A stretch of DNA of 64,000 nucleotides, taken from NCBI GenBank assembly GCA_003132405.1, contig PKXQ01000149.1, positions 1 to 64,000 on the forward strand. Reading direction: 5' to 3'. Numbering within the stretch: the first letter of the stretch is position 1; each line of letters begins with the position of its first letter. The position numbers and the translations under genes were made by a program. Under the pieces are notes generated by a model. The model was not told the DNA's origin. It saw only the letters and a program-made list of their open reading frames with translations, and ran no database searches. Below, piece after piece: positions 43,440 through 53,613 of the stretch. The stretch is from Acidobacteriaceae bacterium. Lineage in GTDB: Bacteria; Acidobacteriota; Terriglobia; Terriglobales; Acidobacteriaceae.

Positions 43440-45125
43440 ATGAGCACGAGCGAGTCGGCGAAGTTCAACCAGTGGCGTTGGGGGTTACTGATATGCGTTT
43501 TCCTATGGGCCGCCTCCGGCGTCGCGCAGGAATCAGCTACGCGTGTAAAACCAGCTTCTCCCGCAGCAAGCTCAGAATCACCGGCTGAACCGTTAAATGA
43601 CTCGGTGCGCGACTTGCGCGAGCAGCTACGCCAGTTGCAGGCGGCGGTTGCCGAGATGCGCTCCGACTGGCAGAGCGCCCGCGAGGAAACGAGTGAACTG
43701 CGCCGCGAGCTCAACGAAGTCCGCGCCGGCACCGGAGCAGGCGATGCGGTCCTACGAGATGCGATGGTTCAGTCAAGCAACGGAAGCTCATTAAAAACAC
43801 AGCAAAACGGGGCGGCAGAGAATCTAGCGGAGCAAAATCCTCCAGACGATCGGACGCAAGACGATCGAAAGAAAAATGAGCATGCGGCAAGCGTCGAAGA
43901 GGAATATCAGCTGCTCAGCGGGAAAGTAGACGATCAGTATCAGACAAAAGTGGAGAGCGCATCCAAGTATCGCGTGCGGCTCTCGGGAATCGTCCTCATG
44001 AATCTGGTGAGCAATCAGGGTGTTGTCGACAGCATCGACATTCCGACCTTGGCCTATGCCCGTCCAGCCGGCGATTCCGGCGGGAGTTTCGGAGCAACGC
44101 TGCGCCAGTCCGAGATCGGATTTGAAACCTTCGGGCCCAGCGTTGCGGGTGCGAAGACCAGCGCCGACCTGCAACTCGATCTCGCCGGCGGATTCCCTGC
44201 TATTCCCAACGGAATTAACTCCGGTATCGTACGTTTGCGCACGGCCACTATGCGCATGGATTGGACGAACACCTCTGTGGTGGTTGGCCAAGATGCGCTT
44301 TTCTTCTCGCCGAATTCGCCAACATCATTTGCGTCGCTGGCGATTCCAGCGCTTACCAATGCGGGCAACTTGTGGAGTTGGGTGCCGCAAATACGTGTCG
44401 AACATAAAATCGCATTCAGCGAAGATTCAAGCCTGCTTTTCCAGGGAGGAATCCTCGATCCTGTAACCGGTGAAACACCGGGCGCTCCGCCAGGTGCACC
44501 GGCGGGCGACAGTTATTATCGGCAAGCCGGACCGGGAGAAGAATCCCGCCAACCGGCCTACGGCACCCGCATCGCATGGACGAGAAATGTTTTCGGCCAG
44601 CCGCTGCGGCTGGGCGTCGGAGGGTACTACAACCGCCAGGATTATGGCTTCAACCGCAACGTCGACGGCTGGGCCGGAATGACCGATATTGAACTGCCTC
44701 TCAACCGACAGCTATCCTTGAGCGGAAAGATCTATCGCGGCCGGGCGGTGGGTGGACTGTATGGCGCGTTAGGCCAAAGTGTTTTGTTCAGCGGCGATCC
44801 AACAATGGCCACGACTCAAGTCCGAGCCTTGAACTCGATTGGCGGCTGGGCGCAATTAAAATACTGGCCCGCGAATAAATGGGAGTTCAACGCAGCCTTT
44901 GGCATGGATAATCCATACGCAAGCGATCTGACATACTTTCCCTATGTGCAAAGTTATGGGGATCCTTCGCTGGCGAAAAATCAGGCGGGCTTTGTGAATT
45001 TCATTTACCGTCCTCGTTCGGATATTTTATTTTCCGCCGAGTATCGGCGCCTGAAAACCTATTCCCTCACCGAAGGCGCAAATGGCGCGGGACATTTGAA
45101 TTTAATGATGGGCGTTCTTTTTTAA
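43440..45125 (+). CDS. Outer-membrane porin with N-terminal coiled coil
   Basis: The ATG at 43440 has GGAGGAAA ahead of it and gives a signal peptide (WGLLICVFLWAASGVAQ). Residues 50-100 form a coiled coil (SVRDLREQLRQLQAAVAEM), then a low-complexity linker. From about residue 180 a beta barrel follows with alternating strands ending in LMMGVLF. The plan matches OprO/DcaP-like porins whose coiled coil trimerises in the periplasm. It is expressed in line with the kinase and the cupredoxin, which starts five bases after its stop. Confidence 0.82.
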   Translation: MSTSESAKFNQWRWGLLICVFLWAASGVAQESATRVKPASPAASSESPAEPLNDSVRDLREQLRQLQAAVAEMRSDWQSAREETSELRRELNEVRAGTGAGDAVLRDAMVQSSNGSSLKTQQNGAAENLAEQNPPDDRTQDDRKKNEHAASVEEEYQLLSGKVDDQYQTKVESASKYRVRLSGIVLMNLVSNQGVVDSIDIPTLAYARPAGDSGGSFGATLRQSEIGFETFGPSVAGAKTSADLQLDLAGGFPAIPNGINSGIVRLRTATMRMDWTNTSVVVGQDALFFSPNSPTSFASLAIPALTNAGNLWSWVPQIRVEHKIAFSEDSSLLFQGGILDPVTGETPGAPPGAPAGDSYYRQAGPGEESRQPAYGTRIAWTRNVFGQPLRLGVGGYYNRQDYGFNRNVDGWAGMTDIELPLNRQLSLSGKIYRGRAVGGLYGALGQSVLFSGDPTMATTQVRALNSIGGWAQLKYWPANKWEFNAAFGMDNPYASDLTYFPYVQSYGDPSLAKNQAGFVNFIYRPRSDILFSAEYRRLKTYSLTEGANGAGHLNLMMGVLF

Positions 45126-45130
45126 ATGCG

Positions 45131-45916
45131 ATGAGCCACACAAGAATCTTGATCTGGATCGCGGTGTTATGGACCGGCGCATTCGTCATGCCGCCCTGCG
45201 CGACGACACAGGTCACCACCACAACCGTGCGTGGACGCATCGAGGTCATTGGTGCTGCTAAGACCGCCAAGTCAAAGCATGAGACGCTCCCCGGGACGGT
45301 GGTTTGGCTGACGCCGCTGGCCGCGACCGGAGCCGAAGCCCCTGCGGCGACCTCAGGGGCGGATCCAACTCCGGCGCCAAGCCCGGCGCAAGTCCCGCGG
45401 CTGGTGCAGAAAAACAAGAGCTTCATCCCGCATATCCTGGTAGTGCAGGCCGGTTCGATGGTGGAGTTTCCCAATCGCGATCCTTTTTTCCATAACGTCT
45501 TTTCGCTTTTCGAGGGCAAGCGCTTTGACCTAGGACTGTACGAGGCGGGAACAACGCGCATGGTGCGATTCGACCGGCTCGGCATCAGCTACATTTTCTG
45601 CAATATCCATCCGGAAATGAGCGCCGTGGTGATTACGATTGTAACGCCGTTCTATGCGATCTCAACTCGCGACGGTCAGCTCAGCCTCGCCAGCGTTCCC
45701 TACGGGCGTTATACCTTGCACATCTGGAGCGAGGGCATGGGTTCGGAAAACGCGCAGCCGCTGACGCGCGCGATCACCATCGGCGAGAACGCTTCATCTT
45801 TGGGCGTGATTCGAGTTCCAGAAGCGAACGGCGAGCACATGGCGCACAAGAACAAATACGGTCGCGAATATGACGAACCTACGCCGAACAGTTCAGTCTA
45901 TGAGCAGCAACGCTGA
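45131..45916 (+). CDS. Secreted cupredoxin-like copper protein
   Basis: After a signal peptide and a Pro/Ala linker (about 60-90) a cupredoxin domain shows a type 1 copper set: His121 in RDPFFHNVF, then Cys157, His160 and Met163 in FCNIHPEMSAV. A carboxypeptidase-regulatory-like beta domain follows (GQLSLASVPYGRYTLHIWSE). Such proteins carry electrons or bind copper in the periplasm. It starts five bases after the porin stop, so they are one transcript. The partner oxidase is not visible. Confidence 0.82.
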   Translation: MSHTRILIWIAVLWTGAFVMPPCATTQVTTTTVRGRIEVIGAAKTAKSKHETLPGTVVWLTPLAATGAEAPAATSGADPTPAPSPAQVPRLVQKNKSFIPHILVVQAGSMVEFPNRDPFFHNVFSLFEGKRFDLGLYEAGTTRMVRFDRLGISYIFCNIHPEMSAVVITIVTPFYAISTRDGQLSLASVPYGRYTLHIWSEGMGSENAQPLTRAITIGENASSLGVIRVPEANGEHMAHKNKYGREYDEPTPNSSVYEQQR

Positions 45917-45947
45917 GCTTGACGAAGCGGTCAGGCTCTAGGTTGAA

Positions 45948-46403
45948 ATGGCAAAAATAAAACAGCGCTGGCTAATCAATCTCTATCCGCCATTCCTCGG
46001 CGCGGGCATCCGCATAACTCGCCTGCAACCGGATTGGAAGGCGATCGATGTAGAGATGGAGCTAACTTTCTGGAATCGCAATTACGTCGGCACTCATTTC
46101 GGCGGCTCGCTTTACGCCATGACCGATCCTTTTTATATGCTGATGCTCATCGAAAATCTCGGGTCGGATTACGTCGTTTGGGACAAATCCGCGAGCATCC
46201 GCTTCCGTAAGCCGGGAAGAGGCAAAGTAGTCGCGACCTTTCGCTTAACCGATCAGCAGATCGAAGCTCTGCGCGCGGGATTGAAAATCCAGGGCAAAAT
46301 CGAACCCACCTTTACCGTGGAAGTAAAAGATGAAACTGGAACCGTAATCGCCGAAGTAGACAAGGTGTTACATATTCACAAGAAGCGAATCGGGGGAGCG
46401 TAG
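45948..46403 (+). CDS. DUF4442 hotdog-fold protein
   Basis: The 151-residue protein reads NLYPPFLGAGIRI, FWNRNYVGTHFGGSLYAMTD and KSASIRFRKPGRGKV, matching DUF4442, a hotdog fold related to acyl-CoA thioesterases. The HFGGSLYAMTDPF segment would hold the active-site helix. The substrate is unknown. It is full length and lies 31 bases after the cupredoxin gene. Confidence 0.78.
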   Translation: MAKIKQRWLINLYPPFLGAGIRITRLQPDWKAIDVEMELTFWNRNYVGTHFGGSLYAMTDPFYMLMLIENLGSDYVVWDKSASIRFRKPGRGKVVATFRLTDQQIEALRAGLKIQGKIEPTFTVEVKDETGTVIAEVDKVLHIHKKRIGGA

Positions 46404-46538
46404 CCGTAATTCGCCATGGGATTCGCGACGGCCGGCCCGCGCGCGTCACTTGCAGTAGTGATTCAGGACACGGAGTCCCGCCCATCCTCATGTTTTAATA
46501 AGTGTGTCTCCGAATTCAACCCTTGGGGGGAGATCCCG

Positions 46539-46925
46539 ATGAGTTTACGTAACTGGTCAAAGTCGAATGCCAACTATGGGCGAAGGCTCGTCCAATCCGG
46601 AATCGAGGGAGTGCGATCGGCCAGCAGAGAATTTTTCGACGAGGAATCTCTCATCCCTGATCTGTCTGACTCCGTTCGAAGTGCCATGGCTCCCGCCGTT
46701 GTGGGTGCGTGCATCGGCGTGTTGGGAGGGGGCTCAGCATCCCGCCAGAAATCTGTAGGCCGCGCCTTGGTGTTCGGTCTGCTCGGAGGCGCCATCGGGC
46801 TGGGCGCAGGTCTCGCATGGGAAAGCCGACGCTTGACCGCAACCGCTCTCGGTGGAGCCCTACGAAATATTGGCCGCGTGCGCGACGAGCAGTGGCTGAC
46901 TAAACATCCAATCAACTACGCATAG
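46539..46925 (+). CDS. Small glycine-rich protein, unknown
   Basis: The ATG at 46539 follows GGGGGGAG, a strong ribosome site. The 128-residue product has a charged N terminus and a glycine-zipper-like hydrophobic region of two short segments (APAVVGACIGVLGGGSA, ALVFGLLGGAIGLGAGLAW). It could insert in a membrane as a hairpin. No family is recognised. Confidence 0.55.
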   Translation: MSLRNWSKSNANYGRRLVQSGIEGVRSASREFFDEESLIPDLSDSVRSAMAPAVVGACIGVLGGGSASRQKSVGRALVFGLLGGAIGLGAGLAWESRRLTATALGGALRNIGRVRDEQWLTKHPINYA

Positions 46926-46958
46926 AGCTGTTGCGGACGATAACCGTATCACCCTTGA

Positions 46959-48200
46959 TCAGGCGGTCGCGGACTGCTTTCTAAGCAGACTCCAACACGC
47001 TCGCGCAATCATCCAATCTTCCTGCGCATGAATTACCAAAACGCGCACCGCCGCATCTGCGTTCGAAATATCTGTATCACCTTTCATGGGCGACTGTGCG
47101 TTTTTCGCGCGATCAAGTGTCACGCCTGCAAATCCCAGATTCTCGCACGCAGCGGCACGGACTTCCTGTGAGTTTTCGCCAACTCCCGCGGTAAATACTA
47201 GCGCGTCGATCCCACCGAGCACGGCGATCATGCCCCCGATTCCCGACCGCAAGCGATGTACGTACATGTCAAATGCCAGTTGGGCTCGCGCTTTCACCGG
47301 CTCGTCGCCATTTCGCGTGGCCGCGAGAACCTCTCGCATATCGCCCGAGATGCCAGAGATCCCCAATAACCCCGATTTGTTATTAAGCACGTCGTCAAGT
47401 TTTTCGTCGAAAAAATGTCTCTGCCGCATCAGATACGTGAGCACCCCCGGATCGACCGAACCCGAGCGCGTGCCCATCATCAGGCCCTCGAGCGGAGTAA
47501 AACCCATAGTCGTATCCACGCTTCGACCTTCGCGAATCGCGGCCAGCGAGCAGCCGTTGCCCAGGTGGCAAGTGATAAGTCTCAGGGAATTCAGATTCTT
47601 GCCCAGCATTTGCGCCGCCCGCTCGGCACAATATTGATGATTGATGCCGTGAAATCCGTAGCGCCGAATTCCCTGCTCGAACCATTCATACGGCCCGGGA
47701 TAAGTGGCCGCCGCCAGCGGCATCCGATGATGAAATCCAGTGTCGAAGACGGCAACTTGCGGAACTGGTCCCAGTACCTTCGCGACAATTTCCATGCCTT
47801 CGAGTTCGGCGCGATTGTGCAGCGGCGCAAAGGCAGAAACCTTTTCGATCTCGGACTTGACCTCAGGCGTAACCATCGTCGGCTCGAAATAACGCGGGCC
47901 TCCGTGAACCACACGATGCCCCACTACTTCGATTGCTGCAGGGCCGGAAATTGCCTTAGTCTTGCCGCCCCACAAAGTGTCGAGCAAGCGCCTGATGGCC
48001 TCCCCGCGGGAAGTCACCGCAGCGACATCCTTTACAGTATCGCCTCGCGAATTCTTAATGGAATAGTGAACCCGTCCCTCCACCCACTCGACCTTCCCCT
48101 CCCACACACACGCCGGCGGGTTCTCGGGCAGCGCATCGCCAATTTCGTAAACACAACTCTTCTGGCTGCTGGAACCGGAATTGAGTACAAGCACTCTCAT
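46959..48200 (-). CDS. ackA: Acetate kinase
   Basis: The enzyme interconverts acetyl phosphate plus ADP with acetate plus ATP. Family motifs are VLVLNSGSSSQKSCVYE at the start, GHRVVHGGPRYF, FDTGFHHRMP, YGFHGINHQY, ITCHLGNGCSLAAI, DTTMGFTPLEGLMMGTRSG and LVFTAGVGENS. At 413 residues it is full length. Its ATG shares one base with the phosphoketolase stop, so the two form an operon that turns sugar phosphates into acetate with ATP gain. Confidence 0.95.
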   Translation of the reverse strand: MRVLVLNSGSSSQKSCVYEIGDALPENPPACVWEGKVEWVEGRVHYSIKNSRGDTVKDVAAVTSRGEAIRRLLDTLWGGKTKAISGPAAIEVVGHRVVHGGPRYFEPTMVTPEVKSEIEKVSAFAPLHNRAELEGMEIVAKVLGPVPQVAVFDTGFHHRMPLAAATYPGPYEWFEQGIRRYGFHGINHQYCAERAAQMLGKNLNSLRLITCHLGNGCSLAAIREGRSVDTTMGFTPLEGLMMGTRSGSVDPGVLTYLMRQRHFFDEKLDDVLNNKSGLLGISGISGDMREVLAATRNGDEPVKARAQLAFDMYVHRLRSGIGGMIAVLGGIDALVFTAGVGENSQEVRAAACENLGFAGVTLDRAKNAQSPMKGDTDISNADAAVRVLVIHAQEDWMIARACWSLLRKQSATA

Positions 48201-50647
48201 TAGTAAGGCCAGGTCCAGTCCCGGATTTCCGGCATATCGTCGCCGCGTTCGCGAATGTATTGTTTGTGTTCGACGAGTCTGTTGCGCAGCATCTGCTTGA
48301 AGTGGCCTCCGACTTTCTGCAGCCGCGGAACCCTGTCCACCACATCTCCGGCGAGATGGAAGCGATCGAGGTCGTTCATCACCGTCATGTCGAACGGCGT
48401 GGTAGTTGTCCCCTCTTCCTTGTAACCGCGCACGTGCATGTTGTCATGATTGTTCCGCCGGTAAGTGAGACGGTGAATCAGCCAGGGATAGCCGTGATAG
48501 GCGAAGATGATCGGCTTATCGACCGTAAACATCGAATCGAAATCCACATCGGAAAGGCCATGTGGATGCTCGCTCGACGGTTGAATGGTCATCAGATCGA
48601 CGACATTCACCACCCGAATCCTGATGTCGGGAAAATGCTGCCGCAGAAGGTCAACCGCCGCCAGCGTCTCCAGCGTAGGAACGTCTCCCGCGCACGCCAT
48701 TACCACATCGGGCTCGACACCTTGGTCGGTGCTGGCCCAATCCCAAAGGCCGATGCCAGCAGTGCAATGTTCGATCGCCGCCTCCATGCTGAGGTACTGT
48801 AACGCCGGCTGCTTGCCGGCGACGATCACATTAACGTAATGACGGCTGCGCAAACAATGGTCGCCCACAGACAGCAGGCAGTTGGCGTCGGGTGGAAGAT
48901 AGACGCGAACAATATCAGCCTTCTTATTGATCACGTGATCGATGAACCCCGGATCCTGATGCGTGAATCCGTTGTGATCCTGCCGCCACACGTGCGAAGT
49001 CAGCAAATAGTTGAGCGACGCGATCGGGCGCCGCCACGGGATCTCGCGCGTAACCTTCAACCATTTGGCATGCTGATTAAACATTGAATCGACAATGTGG
49101 ATGAAGGCCTCGTAGCAGGAGAAAAAGCCGTGGCGCCCGGTGAGTAGGTAACCTTCCAGCCAGCCCTGGCACATATGCTCGCTGAGCATCTCGAGCACGC
49201 GCCCGCCCCGCGACAGATGTTCGTCGACCGGAAGGATCGTCTCCATCCACTCTTTATCCGTGACCTCATAGAGAGCCTCCAGCCGGTTCGACGCAGTCTC
49301 GTCCGGTCCGAACACGCGAAAGTTTTTCGCATCGGCGTTCAGCTTCATCACGTCGCGCAAGAATCCTCCCAGCACGCGCGTGGCCTCCGCATTCTCGGTC
49401 CCCGGCCTCGAGACTTTTACGGCATACTCGCGAAAGTCGGGCATGATCAGATCGCGCAACAGCAATCCGCCATTTGCATGCGGATTCGCCCCCATCCGGC
49501 GATCGCCCTTAGGAGCCAGCTCCGCGAGCTCCGGAATCAACTTGCCGTTCTTATCAAACAATTCCTCGGGCCGATAACTCCGCATCCAATCTTCGAGAAT
49601 CTTCAAGTGCTCGGGCTTCGACTGCAGATCGGCCACCGGCACCTGATGCGCTCGCCACGTGCCCTCAATCTGTTTTCCATCGACCACCTTCGGTCCCGTC
49701 CATCCCTTCGGGCTGCGCATCACGATCATCGGCCACGCCGGCACGGCGGATTCTCTTCCGCCCACAGCCTTGTCGCTTCGAGTTCGATCCCCACGTGCCG
49801 CGTCTTGAATCGATCGAATTTCTTTCACAATGCCATCCAGCGTTCCGGCCATGAGCTGATGCATCGCTTCCGGCTCGTGTCCCTCCACAAAATATGGCTT
49901 CCAGCCGTAGCCGGTGAATAGCTGCGTCAGTTCCTGATCATTCATCCGCGCCAGCACGGTTGGATTCGCGATCTTGTAGCCATTGAGATGAAGAATCGGC
50001 AAGACCGCGCCGTCGCGAACCGGATCAAGAAATTTATTCCCATGCCAGCTCGTGGCCAGCGGCCCGGTCTCCGCCTCGCCATCTCCCACTACGCAACAGG
50101 CGATGAGGTCGGGATTGTCAAACACCGCACCGCAGGCGTGCATGATCGAATACCCGAGCTCGCCACCTTCGTGAATAGAGCCCGGAGTCTCGGGAGCCGC
50201 GTGGCTCGGAATTCCTCCCGGAAACGAAAACTGTTTGAACAGTTTTTGCAAACCCTCTTCATCTTGCGTGATGCTCGTATATAACTCGCTATAAGTGCCC
50301 TCTAAGTACGTGTTCGCAACCATCCCCGGCCCGCCGTGGCCTGGCCCCGCGAGATAGATAACATTCAGATCGTAGTTCTTGATCAGTCGATTAAAATGCG
50401 CATAGATAAAATTCAGCCCCGGCGTGGTGCCGAAATGCCCCAGCAGCCGCGGCTTGACGTCTTCGATCTTCAGCGGTTCGCGCAGAAGCGGATTAGCGAA
50501 GAGATAGATCTGACCCACGGAAAGATAATTAGCCGCTCGCCAATAGGCGTCGAGCTTACGCAATTCTTCCGCGCTTAGTGGTTTAGCCGTAGTGGGTGCG
50601 TTAGCGGTGCGAGACTGGGAGGGATTCAACGTGGCTGGAGGAGTCAT
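48200..50647 (-). CDS. xfp: Xylulose-5-phosphate/fructose-6-phosphate phosphoketolase
   Basis: This thiamine-diphosphate enzyme splits xylulose 5-phosphate (often also fructose 6-phosphate) into acetyl phosphate and an aldose phosphate. Phosphoketolase signatures include [69 protein letters not shown] and [18 protein letters not shown]. The 815-residue length is normal for the long form. It is the first gene of the xfp-ackA operon. The promoter region upstream shows no complete CRP-type site. Confidence 0.95.
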   Translation of the reverse strand: MTPPATLNPSQSRTANAPTTAKPLSAEELRKLDAYWRAANYLSVGQIYLFANPLLREPLKIEDVKPRLLGHFGTTPGLNFIYAHFNRLIKNYDLNVIYLAGPGHGGPGMVANTYLEGTYSELYTSITQDEEGLQKLFKQFSFPGGIPSHAAPETPGSIHEGGELGYSIMHACGAVFDNPDLIACCVVGDGEAETGPLATSWHGNKFLDPVRDGAVLPILHLNGYKIANPTVLARMNDQELTQLFTGYGWKPYFVEGHEPEAMHQLMAGTLDGIVKEIRSIQDAARGDRTRSDKAVGGRESAVPAWPMIVMRSPKGWTGPKVVDGKQIEGTWRAHQVPVADLQSKPEHLKILEDWMRSYRPEELFDKNGKLIPELAELAPKGDRRMGANPHANGGLLLRDLIMPDFREYAVKVSRPGTENAEATRVLGGFLRDVMKLNADAKNFRVFGPDETASNRLEALYEVTDKEWMETILPVDEHLSRGGRVLEMLSEHMCQGWLEGYLLTGRHGFFSCYEAFIHIVDSMFNQHAKWLKVTREIPWRRPIASLNYLLTSHVWRQDHNGFTHQDPGFIDHVINKKADIVRVYLPPDANCLLSVGDHCLRSRHYVNVIVAGKQPALQYLSMEAAIEHCTAGIGLWDWASTDQGVEPDVVMACAGDVPTLETLAAVDLLRQHFPDIRIRVVNVVDLMTIQPSSEHPHGLSDVDFDSMFTVDKPIIFAYHGYPWLIHRLTYRRNNHDNMHVRGYKEEGTTTTPFDMTVMNDLDRFHLAGDVVDRVPRLQKVGGHFKQMLRNRLVEHKQYIRERGDDMPEIRDWTWPY

Positions 50648-50927
50648 TCGATTACACCTTTCTCACTGCTACCCTCCATTTTAGTTTCTTGCCGTCAGCT
50701 GCGCCAACGCCCGCGAGATCACCTTTCTCTTGCAGCATATCTCTCAGCAACGATTATCTTTCGGCGGCGTGTTCGTAATCACCCAATGATGTATACAGAA
50801 TCACTGACTTTCGTCGGTGAAAGTCTAGTCTGGCATCGCTTGATGATCTTGACCTGTGAGCAATCCGCTTCCGGGCGGATCAGCTCGCAGGCCGCACTCA
50901 TCTTCACCAAGCCAAGGAGAATCCATC

Positions 50928-51251
50928 ATGTTTGCACGCCTTGTCGAATTTACTCCGAAGCTGGCAAAGCAAGACGAACTTCTAAAGGTTCTGCGCAAGG
51001 ACGTAACGCCCATCCTGAAAAGCCAGGCCGGCTTCCTCGAATTTCTGCCCTTCGTACCCGACGTCGCCGCGGAAAAGTGGGTCGCCATCACCCTCTGGGC
51101 CGAGAAGCGGGATGCCGAACGCTATGAGATTGAGGTGTATCCCAAAGTCGCAGGCATCCTCAATCCCTATCTGAGCACCCCGGTCAACTTCAGGCACTAC
51201 AATGTCGAAACCTCGCTCTGCCAGCACTTCGTGGAGGCCCTGACGGCCTGA
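50928..51251 (+). CDS. Small ABM/dimeric alpha-beta barrel protein
   Basis: The ATG at 50928, with AAGGAG upstream, starts MFARLVEFTPKLAKQDELLK, followed by VTPILKSQAGFLEFLPF and EKWVAITLWAEKRDAERYE. The pattern (strand, helix, QxGF, W-x-T-x-W) is that of antibiotic-biosynthesis-monooxygenase-type ferredoxin-like dimers. They act in quinone or haem oxidation or serve structural roles. The actual substrate is unknown. Confidence 0.68.
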   Translation: MFARLVEFTPKLAKQDELLKVLRKDVTPILKSQAGFLEFLPFVPDVAAEKWVAITLWAEKRDAERYEIEVYPKVAGILNPYLSTPVNFRHYNVETSLCQHFVEALTA

Positions 51252-51423
51252 CCCATAGGCCCGACGGACATGGCCGGGGCAGCTTGGCTGCTCCGGCTTC
51301 GAGCACGCGCATGCCCCGTTTGTGATCTACAACACACAGGGCTGTACCAGCTATCATGGCCGCAAACGCGGCGGACGATGACACTGTATTCTAGGTGCAT
51401 GCGCAGAACCGGAGGCCATTATT

Positions 51424-51900
51424 ATGATGATGCTATACCGGCTGGTTCGCCTGATTGAGACTCATTCCGAAGCACTCGCCGGTTGCCTTCTCGATCGCGT
51501 CCGCAATTCCGAATTAACCGCAAGCTACCAGAAAAACGTTCCGCCTGAAGAATTAAAAAACCGCGTACGCGAGGTCTACCGACATCTCGGCGAATGGCTC
51601 ATCGGCAAGGATGAAATGCACTTGGAGCAGCGCTACCTTAACATTGGCGCCCAGCGCGCCGCCCAGCACGTGCCCGTCAGCGAGTTGATCTGGGTCATCG
51701 TTTTAACCAAGGAGAATCTGTGGGAGTTCATCAAAAAAGAATCGGTAATGGAGCGCCCGGTCGAAGTATTTGGGGAACTCGAGATGCTCCAGCTGCTGGA
51801 ACAATTTTTTGACCGCGCAATTTATTACGCCACGGTCGGCTACGAACTGGCCACCGCGGAACAAGCGGTCGGGGAAAATGTTTCAGCACGGAAAGCGTAA
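51424..51900 (+). CDS. Helical sensor-like protein (RsbRD N-terminal type?)
   Basis: The 158-residue protein is all helical with no signal peptide. MLYRLVRLIETHSEALAGC, VYRHLGEWLIGKDEMHLEQR, GAQRAAQHVPVSELIWVIVL and LEQFFDRAIYYATVGYE follow the layout of RsbRD N-terminal-type helical bundles. In stressosome proteins that bundle is joined to a STAS domain; here it stands alone. The assignment is tentative. Confidence 0.5.
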   Translation: MMMLYRLVRLIETHSEALAGCLLDRVRNSELTASYQKNVPPEELKNRVREVYRHLGEWLIGKDEMHLEQRYLNIGAQRAAQHVPVSELIWVIVLTKENLWEFIKKESVMERPVEVFGELEMLQLLEQFFDRAIYYATVGYELATAEQAVGENVSARKA

Positions 51901-52041
51901 GGGTCGGCCACGGATGCTATGAATTCTGCGAAAAAACAAAATGGCTGCACCGGCCACCCGCAGCGGCGGTGATGCCATCACTCTAACATCGGCTACAATA
52001 GAGTTACATAACGGAAACACAACATTGCACCTGGGACTTAT

Positions 52042-52281
52042 ATGATCAATCGAAATGAGAAGCGACAAACCATCTGCGAAAGGCTTCAACAACTAGGTTA
52101 CGAAAGAGAAAAAGATATAAGGCTCTATGGAGAAGAATTCCACTTAGTTTCCAATCCCGTTCCTGACGGCGATGGATTTGCCGTTGAAGGTATTTCCCGA
52201 AGGTCCGTCAGCGTCAGACGAGTGCGCATTCCGCTCTCGCTCGTACATACGGTGAAGAAGGAAGTCGCTCTCGGCAACTAG
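52042..52281 (+). CDS. Small basic protein, unknown
   Basis: A 79-residue frame begins MINRNEKRQTICERLQQLGY and ends with RRVRIPLSLVHTVKKEV. Composition and a TACAAT -10-like box 48 bases upstream (51994-51999) suggest a real gene. No family is recognised and no partner is evident. Confidence 0.5.
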   Translation: MINRNEKRQTICERLQQLGYEREKDIRLYGEEFHLVSNPVPDGDGFAVEGISRRSVSVRRVRIPLSLVHTVKKEVALGN

Positions 52282-52382
52282 CGCGTTATCGCTGTCCGAT
52301 CGATCACTTCGCGAGCCCTCCGCGGAATGTCACGGAGTGTGTTCCCCCGGCTCGCCTATCATCTCTTCGTCCACTTCGCCCT

Positions 52383-52420
52383 TGTGAGATATGTCACCGT
52401 CCATTGTGTTCGCGGTCACT
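52383..52420. promoter_or_regulatory. Two tandem CRP-type half-palindromes upstream of usp
   Basis: TGTGAGATATGTCACC (52383-52398) matches TGTGA-N6-TCACA at 9 of 10 positions. TGTGTTCGCGGTCACT (52405-52420) matches at 8. They are 22 bases apart, two helical turns, and about 215-250 bases before the usp start. They could be read by the Crp/Fnr protein encoded at 54171-54884. Confidence 0.45.
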
Positions 52421-52466
52421 TCATATTTCGGGATTGAGTCGTAATGTTTCGCTAGGCACGTGTTTC

Positions 52467-52512
52467 CATTTTGCAATTTTCAGTTCGACTTTCGCCGGAA
52501 AATTGCAAAATG
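52467..52512. promoter_or_regulatory. Perfect 15-base inverted repeat before usp
   Basis: CATTTTGCAATTTTC and GAAAATTGCAAAATG pair without mismatch around a 16-base loop. It lies 120 bases before the usp ATG. With no T run behind it, a simple terminator is unlikely; a leader hairpin or an operator for a dimeric regulator is possible. Confidence 0.5.
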
Positions 52513-52631
52513 CGGAGGCGGCTATGGCATCGCTGTGCGCAGACCCTTACTGCTCCGGTAATGGATGTCGCAGTTCCACCCAGCCAAGCGCTGTCCAGTG
52601 CGCCTATGCGTGACCCGGAAGGAAGGCACTT

Positions 52632-53588
52632 ATGTCCGCCACCGCACAGGTACGCGAACGCAAGCATCGCATTGATTTCAAACAGATCCTAATCGCAACC
52701 GACTTCTCGGAAGCATCACAGCGAGCCCTCGACTACGCCATCGCCCTCGCGCACCGCTATGGTTCCGCGCTCTCGATAGTCCACGCGATTCCGTCAGACC
52801 CGCATGAGCCCGCGCCCATCTATCTCTTGCCTCGCGAATTGGACCGCGTGCGCCTGGCAGCGGAACGACAAATAAAGCAGATCGATGCCGACGCACGACT
52901 CAGTGATCTTAACCACCGCGTGCTGGTGGAGCGTGGGCCCGTTTGGGATGTTCTGGCAGCAGAGATTCAACGCGAGAACATCGATCTATTGGTGCTCGGT
53001 ACACGCGGTCGCGGCGGGCTGAAGAAGTTAGCGCTCGGCTCGATCGCGGAATCAGTCTTGCACCAGGCTCCCTGTCCGGTGCTCACCATCGGCCCAAATG
53101 TTCCGGCCGCCGACTCGAAGACGACCGAGTTCAAACACATTCTTTTTGCTACCGATTTCACCCCGCTTTCCACCAAAGCTTTCCCCTACGCCCTGTCGCT
53201 GGCAGAGGACTACCAAGCACAGTTCGTCCTCCTCCACATGGTGCCGCCGATGCCGATCGCCGATCTTGGCCCGACGAGCTACTGCCCCGGGCCTTTCGCT
53301 GCTGAGTCACTCCTCAAGTGGCAAGACGCGACGCGACGGGACAGCGCCAAAGCATTGCGGACGCTGCTTCCAGCCGATGCTAATTTGGCGGCGACGCCGG
53401 AATACCTCGTCGGGCTGGATTTCGTACCTGAAGGAGTGCTCGAAGTCGCGCAGGCGCACAAAGCCGAGTTGATCGTCATGGGCGCGATGCGAGCGCGCTC
53501 CCCGCGGATCGCCGCGCACATACCCTGGAATCTCACCCATGAGGTGATCGCTCACGCTTCGTGCCCGGTCCTGACGGTCTGTAACTAA
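52632..53588 (+). CDS. Tandem universal stress protein (two UspA domains)
   Basis: Two UspA domains lie in one 318-residue chain, each starting with the I-x-ATDFS-type strand (QILIATDFSEASQRALDYAI and HILFATDFTPLSTKAFPYAL). The first ends with the ATP-binding motif GTRGRGGLKKLALGSIAE (G-2x-G-9x-G). In the second the site is eroded (GAMRARSPRIAAHIPWN). Such proteins help cells through oxygen or energy stress. GGAAGG precedes the ATG. A paralogue is at 56620. Confidence 0.9.
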   Translation: MSATAQVRERKHRIDFKQILIATDFSEASQRALDYAIALAHRYGSALSIVHAIPSDPHEPAPIYLLPRELDRVRLAAERQIKQIDADARLSDLNHRVLVERGPVWDVLAAEIQRENIDLLVLGTRGRGGLKKLALGSIAESVLHQAPCPVLTIGPNVPAADSKTTEFKHILFATDFTPLSTKAFPYALSLAEDYQAQFVLLHMVPPMPIADLGPTSYCPGPFAAESLLKWQDATRRDSAKALRTLLPADANLAATPEYLVGLDFVPEGVLEVAQAHKAELIVMGAMRARSPRIAAHIPWNLTHEVIAHASCPVLTVCN

Positions 53589-53613
53589 GAGATCGACTCG
53601 AAGAGGCTAGACG

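Noticed and set aside
46416-46538. Extension of the glycine-rich gene to 46416
   Set aside because: The ATG at 46539 has a strong GGGGGGAG site, and the extension shows no protein-like features.
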